64,000 bases of DNA from an uncultured Pelagibacteraceae bacterium (GTDB lineage Bacteria; Pseudomonadota; Alphaproteobacteria; Pelagibacterales; Pelagibacteraceae), in contig CACKXQ010000006.1 of the NCBI GenBank assembly GCA_902604245.1, positions 1 to 64,000 on the forward strand, read 5' to 3'. A program made the position numbers and the translations under genes. A model generated the notes under the pieces. The model had not been told where the DNA came from. It searched no databases and saw only the letters and a list, made by a program, of their open reading frames with translations. Of the stretch, positions 1 through 7,137 are shown in pieces (within the stretch, counting starts at the first letter, position 1; the number at the start of each line of letters is the position of its first letter).

Positions 1-454
1 TTATCAAGAATTTGACAATGCTCTTGCAAATTGTTTAAGAGAAATTTCTAACCGATATGATTTTAAGGGACTTAATATTTCAATTGAGAGAAAAGATAAA
101 ATAGTAACTACAATAGCGCCAGATGAATTAAAATTAAAACAAGTAAATGAATTGTTACAAGTTCATCTTATAAGAAGAAAAGTAGATCCAAGAGTAATAA
201 TCGTTAAAAATTCAGAAGGTGCAGCTGGTGGAACCATCAGACAAGTCAGTGAATTAGCAGAGGGCATTAGTCAAGAAAATGCTAAGAAAATTATTGCTGA
301 TGTAAAAAAACTAAAACTTAAAATCCAAATTAAAATTCAAGGAGAAGAATTAAGAGCTCTAGGAAAGAAAAGAGATGATCTTCAAGAAGCAATATCTGCA
401 ATAGAAGCAATAGATATAGGGCTTCCAATTGAATTTATAAACTTTAGAGATTAA
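1..454 (+). CDS. yajQ: YajQ-family nucleotide-binding protein, 3' part
   Basis: The reading frame is open from base 2 to the stop at 452-454, so the gene starts outside the window and about 150 C-terminal residues are present. The product matches the YajQ/DUF520 family, about 160 residues in full, so only the first few residues are missing. Family landmarks visible are NRYDFKG near the N-terminus, the KIIADVKKLKLK strand and the KRDDLQEAI stretch near the end. YajQ proteins have two RRM-like folds and bind nucleotides; some homologues bind cyclic di-GMP or viral and cellular RNA. The role here is not evident from context. An internal TTG at 152 is not the start, because similarity continues upstream of it. 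Confidence 0.9.
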   Translation, partial: YQEFDNALANCLREISNRYDFKGLNISIERKDKIVTTIAPDELKLKQVNELLQVHLIRRKVDPRVIIVKNSEGAAGGTIRQVSELAEGISQENAKKIIADVKKLKLKIQIKIQGEELRALGKKRDDLQEAISAIEAIDIGLPIEFINFRD

Positions 455-461
455 ATGTAGA

Positions 462-489
462 TTGATCTCAAGGTTATTTGTGCTAAAAT
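462..489 (+). promoter_or_regulatory. Putative sigma-70 promoter for the lipoprotein gene at 504
   Basis: A TTGATC element at 462-467 lies 16 bases before TAAAAT at 484-489, which is preceded by TGC like an extended -10 element. Transcription would begin near 496, leaving a leader of about 8 bases before the ATG at 504, and no Shine-Dalgarno sequence is visible there. The match is good but AT-rich DNA gives many chance hits, so this is a prediction only. Confidence 0.4.
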
Positions 490-503
490 TATAATAATTT
501 TTA

Positions 504-902
504 ATGAAGAAAATTTGTTCACTAATTTTTGTAACTTTATTCCTAGTTAGTTGTGCTGATGTAGGAAATAAATCTCTAAAAGATGTGGATAGCAAACAAG
601 TAAAAGCAACAATTACTGAGGGAAAAACAACTAAATCAGAGATTGAAGGTATGTTTGGTGATCCACTTGAAACCTCATTTACTGATGGTGGTCAATTGAT
701 ATACAAATATCAATATGATGACGCTACCGCATTTACAGCCGAAACAGTTGGTTCAGTCATATTTACGTTAGGTTTGCTCGGTACAAAAACTAAAGGTAAC
801 AGAAATACTTTAACTATTTTATTCGACAATCAAAATATTGTTAAAAAATTCAACCTGTCGAATAGCAAAATAGAATCTGGTACATTAATATTCGCAAATT
901 AA
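504..902 (+). CDS. Small outer-membrane-type lipoprotein, BamE/SmpA-like
   Basis: The 132-residue product begins with a lipoprotein signal peptide whose lipobox LVSC places the acylated cysteine at residue 17. After it comes a short module (EGKTTKSEIEGMFGDP, about residues 39-54) of the kind found in BamE/SmpA/OmlA proteins, where a helix-turn with a conserved GxP-like end precedes a beta sheet, and then strands with YKYQYDD. BamE-type proteins sit on the periplasmic face of the outer membrane and support the BAM complex, but many paralogues have other or unknown roles. Start chosen at the ATG that gives the complete signal peptide. A true BamE assignment is not secure. Confidence 0.65.
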   Translation: MKKICSLIFVTLFLVSCADVGNKSLKDVDSKQVKATITEGKTTKSEIEGMFGDPLETSFTDGGQLIYKYQYDDATAFTAETVGSVIFTLGLLGTKTKGNRNTLTILFDNQNIVKKFNLSNSKIESGTLIFAN

Positions 903-920
903 TTAAAGAAAGGAAAAAAT

Positions 921-1178
921 ATGAACTTTGTTGGAACAACAACATATGAAGGAACCAAAAAAGATGCAGATGAATTATACAGTATATTTAAAGATGAAAT
1001 TGTAAAGTGTACTTCATCATTTGAATGGGCGCATATTCGTGAAGGTAAAATGATTTTTATTGCAAATGTCACTGATGAAGAAAAATTTTATGCCTTATTT
1101 GAAGATCAAAGATCTAAAGACTGGAACGCAAAGTTTAATGCTAAAGATGAAGCTTGGAAACTTGAGAAAATAATGTAA
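921..1178 (+). CDS. Conserved-looking small cytoplasmic protein, unknown function
   Basis: An 85-residue protein without signal peptide or membrane segment. It is rich in acidic and aromatic residues (FEWAHIREGKMIFIANVTDEEKFYALFEDQ), suggesting a small compact alpha/beta fold, perhaps an antibiotic-monooxygenase-like ferredoxin fold, but I do not recognise the family with confidence. The start is supported by an AAAGGAAAAAAT ribosome-binding stretch directly upstream of ATG 921. It follows the lipoprotein gene by 18 bases and may be cotranscribed with it. Downstream lies a patch of decayed sequence. Confidence 0.6.
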   Translation: MNFVGTTTYEGTKKDADELYSIFKDEIVKCTSSFEWAHIREGKMIFIANVTDEEKFYALFEDQRSKDWNAKFNAKDEAWKLEKIM

Positions 1179-1227
1179 CTAATACCCAAGCTAGAACTTT
1201 TGGAAATGTTTTGAGGTTTTAGGGGTT

Positions 1228-1395
1228 ATGACAGAAAATAATCGGCGTAAACTGTGGACTTTAATTAAGGAAGCTGGCGATTATTTACGGGATTAGAGGG
1301 ACACATTTTTCCACATCAAGCTACATTAAACTACAGTACTTATGCGAATATTAAAAAGTTAGTTTGAAATAAATCGCTAAAAGACTCATTAATTT
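1228..1395 (+). pseudogene. Decayed copy of the small gene at 2802
   Basis: The ATG at 1228 opens a frame reading MTENNRRKLWTLIKEAGDYL that stops after 22 residues. It parallels the start of the intact 75-residue protein at 2802, which has KLWKIIQEAGDYL. A 21-base stretch (1268-1288 against 2842-2862) is identical between the two. Beyond the stop, scattered matches continue, such as TTATGCGAATAT against the TTACGCGCATGT of the intact copy. The leader before the ATG is also similar in both. I read this as a degraded duplicate. Together with flanking sequence it fills the gap 1179-1496, in which I see nothing else that looks functional. Confidence 0.6.
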
Positions 1396-1411
1396 AATTA
1401 AAAAACTACAT

Positions 1412-1441
1412 TACAAACTAGATACAAAAGAGATAAATCAA
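1412..1441 (+). repeat. 30-base direct repeat, copy 1
   Basis: These 30 bases occur exactly again at 2759-2788. Core: AAACTAGATACAAAAGAGAT. In copy 2 the repeat lies about 14 bases before the start of the gene at 2802; in copy 1 it follows the decayed duplicate of that gene. A 30-base exact match in this window is not expected by chance and points to local duplication or recombination. Confidence 0.85.
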
Positions 1442-1496
1442 ATAGCCATTTTCAAAGCAAATAGACTCGTGGTTCAGGATTTGTTAATCTTGGATC

Positions 1497-1661
1497 ATGG
1501 ATCAACTAATATCCGTAGTATATATGATAGGAGTTCTATTGTTGGTTCTGCCTGCTTTTTTGCAGTCTAATTCTAAATTAAAACAATTGTTAACTAATTT
1601 TACTATTTGGATTATCATAGTGCTTATAATTTTAACTTTTATTTATTTATTTAAGGATTAA
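1497..1661 (+). CDS. Small two-helix membrane protein, 54 residues
   Basis: The frame from ATG 1497 to TAA 1659-1661 encodes MDQLISVVYMIGVLLLVLPA, then a polar turn (QSNSKLKQLLTN), then a second hydrophobic helix (IWIIIVLIILTFIYLF) and a short charged tail. This is a typical two-helix hairpin membrane protein. Its stop codon overlaps the ATG of the next gene by one base (TAATG), which argues for translational coupling and for reality of the small frame. I do not know the function. Similar short hairpin proteins are common in compact marine genomes, but I could not check for homologues. Confidence 0.6.
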   Translation: MDQLISVVYMIGVLLLVLPAFLQSNSKLKQLLTNFTIWIIIVLIILTFIYLFKD

Positions 1662-2044
1662 TGAAAAAACTTTTAGGGATCGTGGTTCTTGGATTGTTGT
1701 GGTTTATGCCAGTTAATGCAGATAACCATTGCCCTGATAAAAATCCTGAGATTATTTTAGATTTAGGAGGAACACCTGAACCAGAAAAAATTGTTTATGC
1801 TACATATAGCACTTGCTCAGGCTCACATGATTATTGTGGAACAATGGGATGTTCCGTAGAAGTATTTGATCATAAAGGTGAGAAATCACTAGCGTATATT
1901 CATCCTGCAGATTGGTTTATTAGACCTGTTAAAGTGTTAAGTAAAATACCAACATTTGAATTAGTTATGCCACTTTCTAGTGGTAAGTTTAGAATAGTAA
2001 AAGTTAAGAGTGGTAAACTTATTGAAATAATATCTGATAATTAG
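1661..2044 (+). CDS. Secreted cysteine-rich small protein, unknown function
   Basis: A 127-residue product with a clear signal peptide ending around PVNA/DN (residues 1-21). The mature part has cysteines in the first half (HCPDKNP, STCSGSHDYCGTMGCSVEVFDH), consistent with disulfide bonds in the periplasm, followed by beta-strand-like sequence. Family not recognised. The first 30 bases of the gene are nearly repeated at 2702, and the signal peptide resembles that of the next gene, so this signal-peptide segment seems to have been copied. The gene is coupled upstream to the 54-residue membrane protein (TAATG) and abuts the next gene directly (TAGATG). Confidence 0.65.
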   Translation: MKKLLGIVVLGLLWFMPVNADNHCPDKNPEIILDLGGTPEPEKIVYATYSTCSGSHDYCGTMGCSVEVFDHKGEKSLAYIHPADWFIRPVKVLSKIPTFELVMPLSSGKFRIVKVKSGKLIEIISDN

Positions 2045-2692
2045 ATGAAAAAAATTTTAGCAATAATTCTTTTATTTTGGATGTGGCATACTCCAGGCTT
2101 TGCTGACAGTAAAAAAAAAGATGATGTATTTAAGCAATTTCAAATTACTGACATATCACCAAGTAAGTTAGATTTTTCAAACTCTGTTACTCCAAACGAG
2201 GCGCTTATAGATCTAAGAAAAACGGATGTATTTGAGAAAGATGATGCATATTTTCTAAACATTTTAATGCATAATTTAAAGGATGCTAAAATTATATCCT
2301 TCCAAGATTTCAAAAGAATACTGCAGTATAAAAGAAAGAAAGTTGAAAATATTGAAGGTGTTAAACTTATATGTGGAGGTGATCCAAACTTTGTAGATGA
2401 TAGTCCATATTTAATTGGAATCGAATTTCAAAATTTAACTAATTTAATAGGTTATGGTTTTGAAGATGATCTTTGGTTTGATTTTAATGGAACTTATAAA
2501 AGAACTTCAAGTGATATAGAGCTAGATATAAAAGCAATAGACAGTAATGAAAAAAATACAGGCAAAATAAATAGAAAAACATTAAAAATTGGATCTGATC
2601 AATGCTCCATTTTAAATCCTTCAATTAATATGAATAGAATTATTAAAAATGTGTATTTAAATATTTTAGAAAAAAGTACAAATAAGTTATAA
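2045..2692 (+). CDS. Secreted protein of unknown function, 215 residues
   Basis: A signal peptide (MKKILAIILLFWMWHTPGFA, cleaved about residue 20-21) precedes a soluble, charged periplasmic domain with two widely spaced cysteines (LICGGDP and DQCSILNP) that could form a disulfide. I do not recognise the fold or family. The ATG follows the stop of the previous secreted protein without a gap, so the two are almost certainly one transcription unit and may act together. The start is the only one that gives a complete signal peptide. Confidence 0.6.
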   Translation: MKKILAIILLFWMWHTPGFADSKKKDDVFKQFQITDISPSKLDFSNSVTPNEALIDLRKTDVFEKDDAYFLNILMHNLKDAKIISFQDFKRILQYKRKKVENIEGVKLICGGDPNFVDDSPYLIGIEFQNLTNLIGYGFEDDLWFDFNGTYKRTSSDIELDIKAIDSNEKNTGKINRKTLKIGSDQCSILNPSINMNRIIKNVYLNILEKSTNKL

Positions 2693-2701
2693 ATTTTTTT
2701 A

Positions 2702-2824
2702 ATGGAAAAACTTTTAGGAATCGTGGTTCTGAATATAGGATTTTATAGGATAACTAGATACAAACTAGATACAAAAGAGATAAATCAAGTTTTGAGGGTT
2801 AATGACGCCAGAAAACGCAGGTAA
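2702..2824 (+). pseudogene. Truncated copy of the signal-peptide start of the gene at 1661
   Basis: From ATG 2702 the first 30 bases match the start of the gene at 1661 in 27 positions, giving MEKLLGIVVL instead of MKKLLGIVVL. After that the frame runs into unrelated sequence and through the 30-base repeat, ending at 2824 inside the next gene in another frame. The 40-residue product has no plausible mature domain. I read it as a leftover of a duplication that joined a signal-peptide start to other DNA, although a leader-peptide role cannot be excluded. Confidence 0.5.
2759..2788 (+). repeat. 30-base direct repeat, copy 2
   Basis: Exact second copy of the 30 bases at 1412-1441. It ends 13 bases before the start codon of the gene at 2802, so it forms part of that gene's leader. 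Confidence 0.85.
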
Positions 2825-3029
2825 ACTCTGGAAAATCATTCAGGAAGCTGGCGATTATTTACAAGGACAACTTCCAGACCATCCCAATCATCCTAAGGGC
2901 AGAAATCCTTACGCGCATGTTGCAATTTGTGTAAAGAGTAAATTTAAAGCAAGTTATAAAGATATTGAGGATGAAAAATTTGATGAAATAGTAAATTATA
3001 TTGATTTCCTAAAAGAAAATCCCAGCTAA
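2802..3029 (+). CDS. Small cytoplasmic protein, intact member of a duplicated pair
   Basis: A 75-residue protein without signal or membrane segment. An N-terminal helix (KLWKIIQEAGDYLQG) is followed by a proline-rich loop (PDHPNHPKGRNPYAHV) and a C-terminal helix-rich part (SYKDIEDEKFDEIVNYIDFLKE). Family unknown to me. The proline/histidine loop suggests a metal- or nucleic-acid-contacting element, but that is a guess. A degraded copy lies at 1228. Its 3' end is one base from the convergent threonine aldolase gene. Confidence 0.6.
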   Translation: MTPENAGKLWKIIQEAGDYLQGQLPDHPNHPKGRNPYAHVAICVKSKFKASYKDIEDEKFDEIVNYIDFLKENPS

Positions 3030-3030
3030 A

Positions 3031-4077
3031 TTAAGATTTAATTATATTTAGAAATGAATCTATATCATCTGGATGAGTATTCCAGGCAGCAACTAATCTA
3101 ACAGCTTTATCTTCCCACTCATCATCGTTAATTTTGTAACCATTTGAATTAAATTGATCAATTATATTTTTTGGTATTTTAACAAAAACCTCATTTGCAT
3201 CTGTTGGGTAAGCTAACTCAATATTTTTGTGTTTCAATAAGCCTTGGCTTAGTTTTTTTCCCATAGCATTTGCATGCCTTGCATTTTTTAACCAAACTTC
3301 ATTTGAGATATAAGCATCTAATTGAGCTGATACAAAACGCATCTTTGATAGTAAATGCCCTGCTCTTTTCATTAAAAAAGCTAAATTTCCGACTAACTCT
3401 GGTTTAAAAAAAATAATTGCTTCTGCTGCTAAGCATCCATTTTTAGTTGCTCCAAATGACAGTACATCAATTCCAGACTTCCATGTCATTTCTGCTGGAG
3501 TACAGTTTAATGAAACTAACGCATTTGCAAATCTTGCACCATCCATATGAATATTTAGATCATGTTTATGAGTGATCTCTGATATTTTTTTTATTTCATC
3601 TAAATTGTAAGCAACACCTGTTTCACATAATTGGGTAATACTTACTGATGAGGGTTGAGTATGATGTACCACACCTTTTCCAGAGATGTTTCTATCTAGT
3701 TCTTCTGCTATTATTTTTCCATTATTACCGTTCAGATTAACTAATTTTGCACCTCCAGTATAAAATTCGGGAGCTCCACATTCATCAACATTTATATGGG
3801 AAAGTCTATGGCAATAGATATTTCCAAAAGACGGAGTCATAGTTGATAATGCTAAAGCATTAGCTGCTGTTCCTGAAGCTGTTGGAAAAACTATAACTTC
3901 TCTCTCAAATATCTCTGAAAATTTATTTTGTAAGTTTTTCGAAAGTTCATCATTACCATATGGGGTTTTGTCCTCATCATTAGCTTTAAGAAGTGCATTT
4001 AAGACCTCTGGACATGCACCTGTAACGTTATCTGAAGCAAATTTTACTCTTTCTCTTTTTGTTTTTATCTGTGTCAC
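3031..4077 (-). CDS. ltaE: Low-specificity L-threonine aldolase
   Basis: A 348-residue PLP fold-type I enzyme that cleaves L-threonine (and allo-threonine) to glycine and acetaldehyde. The SFGATKNG motif holds the PLP lysine, K212; HMDGARFANAL (about 177-187) carries the aspartate that contacts the pyridine nitrogen; FPTASGTAANALAL (64-77) is the phosphate-binding loop. Length fits the family. The start is GTG at 4077, two bases after the stop of the upstream amidinotransferase, so the two are cotranscribed. SAR11-type cells often depend on outside glycine or serine, so a glycine-forming enzyme is of metabolic interest; that link is background knowledge, not shown here. Confidence 0.88.
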   Translation of the reverse strand: MTQIKTKRERVKFASDNVTGACPEVLNALLKANDEDKTPYGNDELSKNLQNKFSEIFEREVIVFPTASGTAANALALSTMTPSFGNIYCHRLSHINVDECGAPEFYTGGAKLVNLNGNNGKIIAEELDRNISGKGVVHHTQPSSVSITQLCETGVAYNLDEIKKISEITHKHDLNIHMDGARFANALVSLNCTPAEMTWKSGIDVLSFGATKNGCLAAEAIIFFKPELVGNLAFLMKRAGHLLSKMRFVSAQLDAYISNEVWLKNARHANAMGKKLSQGLLKHKNIELAYPTDANEVFVKIPKNIIDQFNSNGYKINDDEWEDKAVRLVAAWNTHPDDIDSFLNIIKS

Positions 4078-4079
4078 AG

Positions 4080-5195
4080 TTATTGTTTTGGAAAATAATC
4101 TTTTAATTCACCTTCTCTATAAACATCTGCTGTACAACAATGCAATCCACCTCCGAATGCATAAGCGTCTCTAAGCTCAACAGGAACAACCTCCATTCCT
4201 AATTTATCAAGTTGTTCTGCTTGGTATACTTCACTTTTTTCTACACATACAGTTTTTGGATCTAAAACTAAAACATTCATTGATAGCCATGTTGAAGAAT
4301 AACATAGAGGAGGAGGTTCATTGTGTGCAGGTTGAGCACTATCAATAATTTTCCATCCGTTATTTTCAAACAATTTTCTTTGCTCTTTAGGAAGTCGTCT
4401 TTGAGGATTGTTAATTATTAGACCCTCCTTTATAGGTGTGAAAGTTGCATCTATATGAATTGGATAAGGATCACCTGGAAAATTAACAGCATGAACCCTG
4501 TGATCTTTATAATGTCTTTGTAACCAATCAATTCCTTTTAAATTTGTCGTAAAACCATGTTGTACTACTAAATCTTTTCCAAATCTTAAAACGTCAGCAG
4601 CATCAAATAATGGCTCCTCTTCAGTAGTTACAAAATATTTATTTTCTGTCCATTCCAGTCTTTTTTGAATTCCTATTTTATCTGATAAGTAATCTTCTCT
4701 GTAATCCTCATCTGTTAACCTAGGTTTAGGAGCAGATTCGTGTCTCATATTTGGATCTGAATTATAATATTGTTTTAAAAGTGGTCGGTAACATAGGTAT
4801 TCAAACCATCGGCAACGATAACTCATCGTAGCCTCTAAAATTTCATTTCCTACAGTTAACAAAACGTCTCTCGGTGGCATGCAACCAAACATTGTCTCAG
4901 ACTGCCAATCTGGTGTAGATGTTTTTTGATTGAAATCAATTGGATCTGGTCTATCAACTTTAATCCCTCTTTTTTTTAATATATTTGAGAAATTATCTAA
5001 AAGCTGATTTGCTTTATCTACAGTATCTTTAGTTCTTGGACCAAATTTTCCTCTCATATCGCTGTCTTCAGGAACTTTGGCATCTAATGCTGGCTCAGGG
5101 GCAGGTATACAAGTACCATCTGCTTTGCCTACTATTACATGTTTCAATGGATCCCATTCATTCCAACTATTGACAATTACTTTTTCATTAATCAT
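4080..5195 (-). CDS. Glycine-amidinotransferase-like enzyme (AGAT family)
   Basis: A 371-residue protein closely following the animal arginine:glycine amidinotransferase pattern. It has MPPRDVLLTVGNEILE (106-121), EPLFDAADVLRFGKD (194-208), HIDATF with H247, and GGGLHCCTADVYREG with the probable nucleophile C353. Such enzymes move the amidino group of arginine through a cysteine adduct to glycine or another amine, releasing ornithine. The acceptor here is not proven: glycine, giving guanidinoacetate, is likely by the neighbouring threonine aldolase, while lysine or inosamine acceptors are used by relatives. It is one base from the upstream EamA permease gene and two from ltaE, making a three-gene operon. 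Confidence 0.82.
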   Translation of the reverse strand: MINEKVIVNSWNEWDPLKHVIVGKADGTCIPAPEPALDAKVPEDSDMRGKFGPRTKDTVDKANQLLDNFSNILKKRGIKVDRPDPIDFNQKTSTPDWQSETMFGCMPPRDVLLTVGNEILEATMSYRCRWFEYLCYRPLLKQYYNSDPNMRHESAPKPRLTDEDYREDYLSDKIGIQKRLEWTENKYFVTTEEEPLFDAADVLRFGKDLVVQHGFTTNLKGIDWLQRHYKDHRVHAVNFPGDPYPIHIDATFTPIKEGLIINNPQRRLPKEQRKLFENNGWKIIDSAQPAHNEPPPLCYSSTWLSMNVLVLDPKTVCVEKSEVYQAEQLDKLGMEVVPVELRDAYAFGGGLHCCTADVYREGELKDYFPKQ

Positions 5196-5196
5196 T

Positions 5197-6102
5197 TTAG
5201 TTTAAACCTATAAATCTTCTATTAGACTGCATAATGAGGCTGTAGTAAAAAATTGACATAAAAATAAAAAATCCACCAATAATAGTATTAGTAGATGGAA
5301 CTTCATTAATTCCCATCCATGGTAACCATACCCAGAATATTCCACCGATTACCTCAGTAAGTGAGAGTAAAGTTAGATCAGCTGCTGGAATATTTTTTGA
5401 TCCAATTGAATACAAAATCAAACCCATACATACTAGAGTTCCATGAGTAGCAAATAAGGCTTCATTTTTTCCAGTAGATAAAAAATTAGCATCGTTCGAC
5501 ATAAGCATTACAGCAGAAAATATGAAACAGAAAAGCCCCGCAAATGCTACAGTAGTAAATTTTGGTGTTTCTTTTCTCCATCTAAGTGAAACAGAAAAAA
5601 TTGAGAAACCCAATGCAGAAATAAGTCCAAACACAAGCCCTAGCAATGAATTTTTACCAGAATTGTCAAAAGCCATTATACATATACCCACTGCTGCAAC
5701 TACAATCGCAATCCATACTGTTAATGAAATTTTTTCTTTTAAAAATAAAAACCCTAATAAAGCTGTTATGAATGGCATTGCTGCAAGGCAAAGTAAAGTT
5801 ATAGCTGCTGTTGTATTAGTAATTGACCATATAAATGTTATCATTGCAGTGCCGAGTCCAATTCCTCCAATTAGACCTGATATACCCACCTTAAAATAAT
5901 TTTTATAAAACTCTTTTCCTTCCTCAAGGAACAAATACATATTAAGCAAAAGAAAAATAACTATTCCTCTTGTAAATAAATATTGCCAAGGAACTGTTTC
6001 TGGCTGATCGATGTGCCTTACAACATATGGACCAAATGACCAAAAAATACCAGCAATTAATACGATTGGGATGGCTACTTGAGGATTTTTTAAGTTTAGC
6101 AT
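5197..6102 (-). CDS. EamA/DMT-superfamily permease
   Basis: A 301-residue protein with about ten hydrophobic segments in two EamA repeats (for example the LGFLFLKEKISLTVWIAI segment ending the first half). DMT transporters move amino acids, nucleotide sugars or other small metabolites, usually outward. As first gene of the operon with the amidinotransferase and threonine aldolase, it may carry a substrate or product of those enzymes, such as a guanidino compound or an amino acid. That is inference from the 1-base spacing only. The ATG at 6102 gives the first membrane helix in full. Confidence 0.8.
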   Translation of the reverse strand: MLNLKNPQVAIPIVLIAGIFWSFGPYVVRHIDQPETVPWQYLFTRGIVIFLLLNMYLFLEEGKEFYKNYFKVGISGLIGGIGLGTAMITFIWSITNTTAAITLLCLAAMPFITALLGFLFLKEKISLTVWIAIVVAAVGICIMAFDNSGKNSLLGLVFGLISALGFSIFSVSLRWRKETPKFTTVAFAGLFCFIFSAVMLMSNDANFLSTGKNEALFATHGTLVCMGLILYSIGSKNIPAADLTLLSLTEVIGGIFWVWLPWMGINEVPSTNTIIGGFFIFMSIFYYSLIMQSNRRFIGLN

Positions 6103-6180
6103 GTGCTATTTTTTTATTTAAGAAGTATGAAAATATAAATATAAATTTGTATAATAACAATCAAATAAATACTCAAATTA

Positions 6181-6576
6181 ATGGATATTAATATTTTAAA
6201 AATAGCTTCTGATACCAAAAACAATAAACATATTAATAACTGCACTCATTCGATTAAATATAAAAGTCAAATTTGTGGTGATGAGATTGAAATTTTTTTA
6301 ATTATTAAAGACAATGTTATAAAAGATTTCTCTTATCAATCTCAATCTTGCATATATTGCAATGCATCTGCGAATTTAGCTACAAAGAATTTTAAGAAAA
6401 AAAGTAAAGATAAAATTAAAAATTTTTTAAAATTATTGGATAAGTTTAATGATAAAGAAAATATTTCATTTCCAAGTGAATGGAAAGAGTTTAAAAAAAT
6501 CTTTGATAAAAAAAATTATGCAAGAAAAGAATGTTTAACGCTTCCAATAAAAGCTTTAAAAAAAGTAATACAATAA
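6181..6576 (+). CDS. IscU/SufU-like Fe-S scaffold protein
   Basis: A 131-residue protein of the NifU N-terminal (IscU/SufU) fold. Cluster-binding residues visible are C32 with D34 in CGDE, C57 in SQSCIYCNASANL and C118 in ARKECLTLP. The spacing matches SufU, in which three cysteines and an aspartate bind zinc or an Fe-S cluster. C60 is an extra cysteine. Lysine content is high. No cysteine desulfurase or other suf/isc gene is adjacent, so this is an orphan scaffold. The next gene starts immediately after its stop codon (TAA-ATG). Confidence 0.75.
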   Translation: MDINILKIASDTKNNKHINNCTHSIKYKSQICGDEIEIFLIIKDNVIKDFSYQSQSCIYCNASANLATKNFKKKSKDKIKNFLKLLDKFNDKENISFPSEWKEFKKIFDKKNYARKECLTLPIKALKKVIQ

Positions 6577-7038
6577 ATGAACAAAGATAGAATTATAAGA
6601 TCCCTTTTAGCGTTGATTTTCACAACTATAACAATTGGTATTCTCACTTTATTAACTTATAAAACTAATTTTGGACTTTTTTTAATTGCATCATTTGGAT
6701 CTTCAATGGTTCTTTTATATGGTTACCCAGAAAGTCCATTTGCGAAACCTAAAAATATATTATTTGGTCATCTAGTAACTTCTACAATTGGAATTCTATT
6801 TTATAATTTTATCCCATTGCCAATTTATATATCAATACCTTTAGCGGTAGGTCTTGGTGTTGGATTGATGATCTTACTAGATGTAACCCACCCCCCAGCT
6901 GGAGGAAATCCTATTATAGTCATATTGGGCTCAGTATCGTTTGACTATTTGTTTTCTCCAATACTAACTGGATGTTTGATTATAATAGCCTTTGGAATTA
7001 TTCTGAATAAATTCGTTGCTAAAAAGAAATACCCCTAA
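6577..7038 (+). CDS. HPP-family integral membrane protein
   Basis: A 153-residue protein with four predicted membrane helices and the signature THPPAGGNP (about residues 104-112) that names the HPP family. Bacterial members are little studied; a plant chloroplast member has been linked to nitrite transport. Here the ATG directly follows the stop of the IscU-like gene, so the two are almost certainly coexpressed, although no functional link is established. The gene is followed by the promoter of the formate dehydrogenase gene. Confidence 0.8.
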   Translation: MNKDRIIRSLLALIFTTITIGILTLLTYKTNFGLFLIASFGSSMVLLYGYPESPFAKPKNILFGHLVTSTIGILFYNFIPLPIYISIPLAVGLGVGLMILLDVTHPPAGGNPIIVILGSVSFDYLFSPILTGCLIIIAFGIILNKFVAKKKYP

Positions 7039-7053
7039 ACAACTACTATTCGT

Positions 7054-7083
7054 TTGATTGATGTTCTAATTTTATGCTACACT
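7054..7083 (+). promoter_or_regulatory. Putative promoter of formate dehydrogenase
   Basis: TTGATT at 7054-7059 and TACACT at 7078-7083 are separated by 18 bases, and TGC precedes the -10 element (extended -10). The gap 7039-7137 is one of the few sizeable ones in this stretch, and a good Shine-Dalgarno sequence (TAGGAG, 6-7 bases before ATG 7138) follows. Together these suggest a dedicated, well-translated transcript. Confidence 0.5.
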
Positions 7084-7137
7084 TTCTTAAGAAAATATCT
7101 ATAGAGAGATTTTAAAACATAAATATTAGGAGAAAAA

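Noticed and set aside
359-595. Antisense open frame across the yajQ/lipoprotein junction
   Set aside because: It crosses two real genes on the other strand, has no signal of its own and an amino-acid make-up unlike its neighbours.
1179-1496. Possible RNA gene or attachment site in the gap
   Set aside because: No tRNA-like cloverleaf, CCA end or inverted repeats of mobile elements; it is better explained by a decayed gene copy and repeats.
5522-5899. A 125-codon plus-strand frame antisense to the EamA permease
   Set aside because: The minus-strand frame has clear membrane helices and a full-length permease; the antisense product is low in hydrophobic structure and has no start signal.
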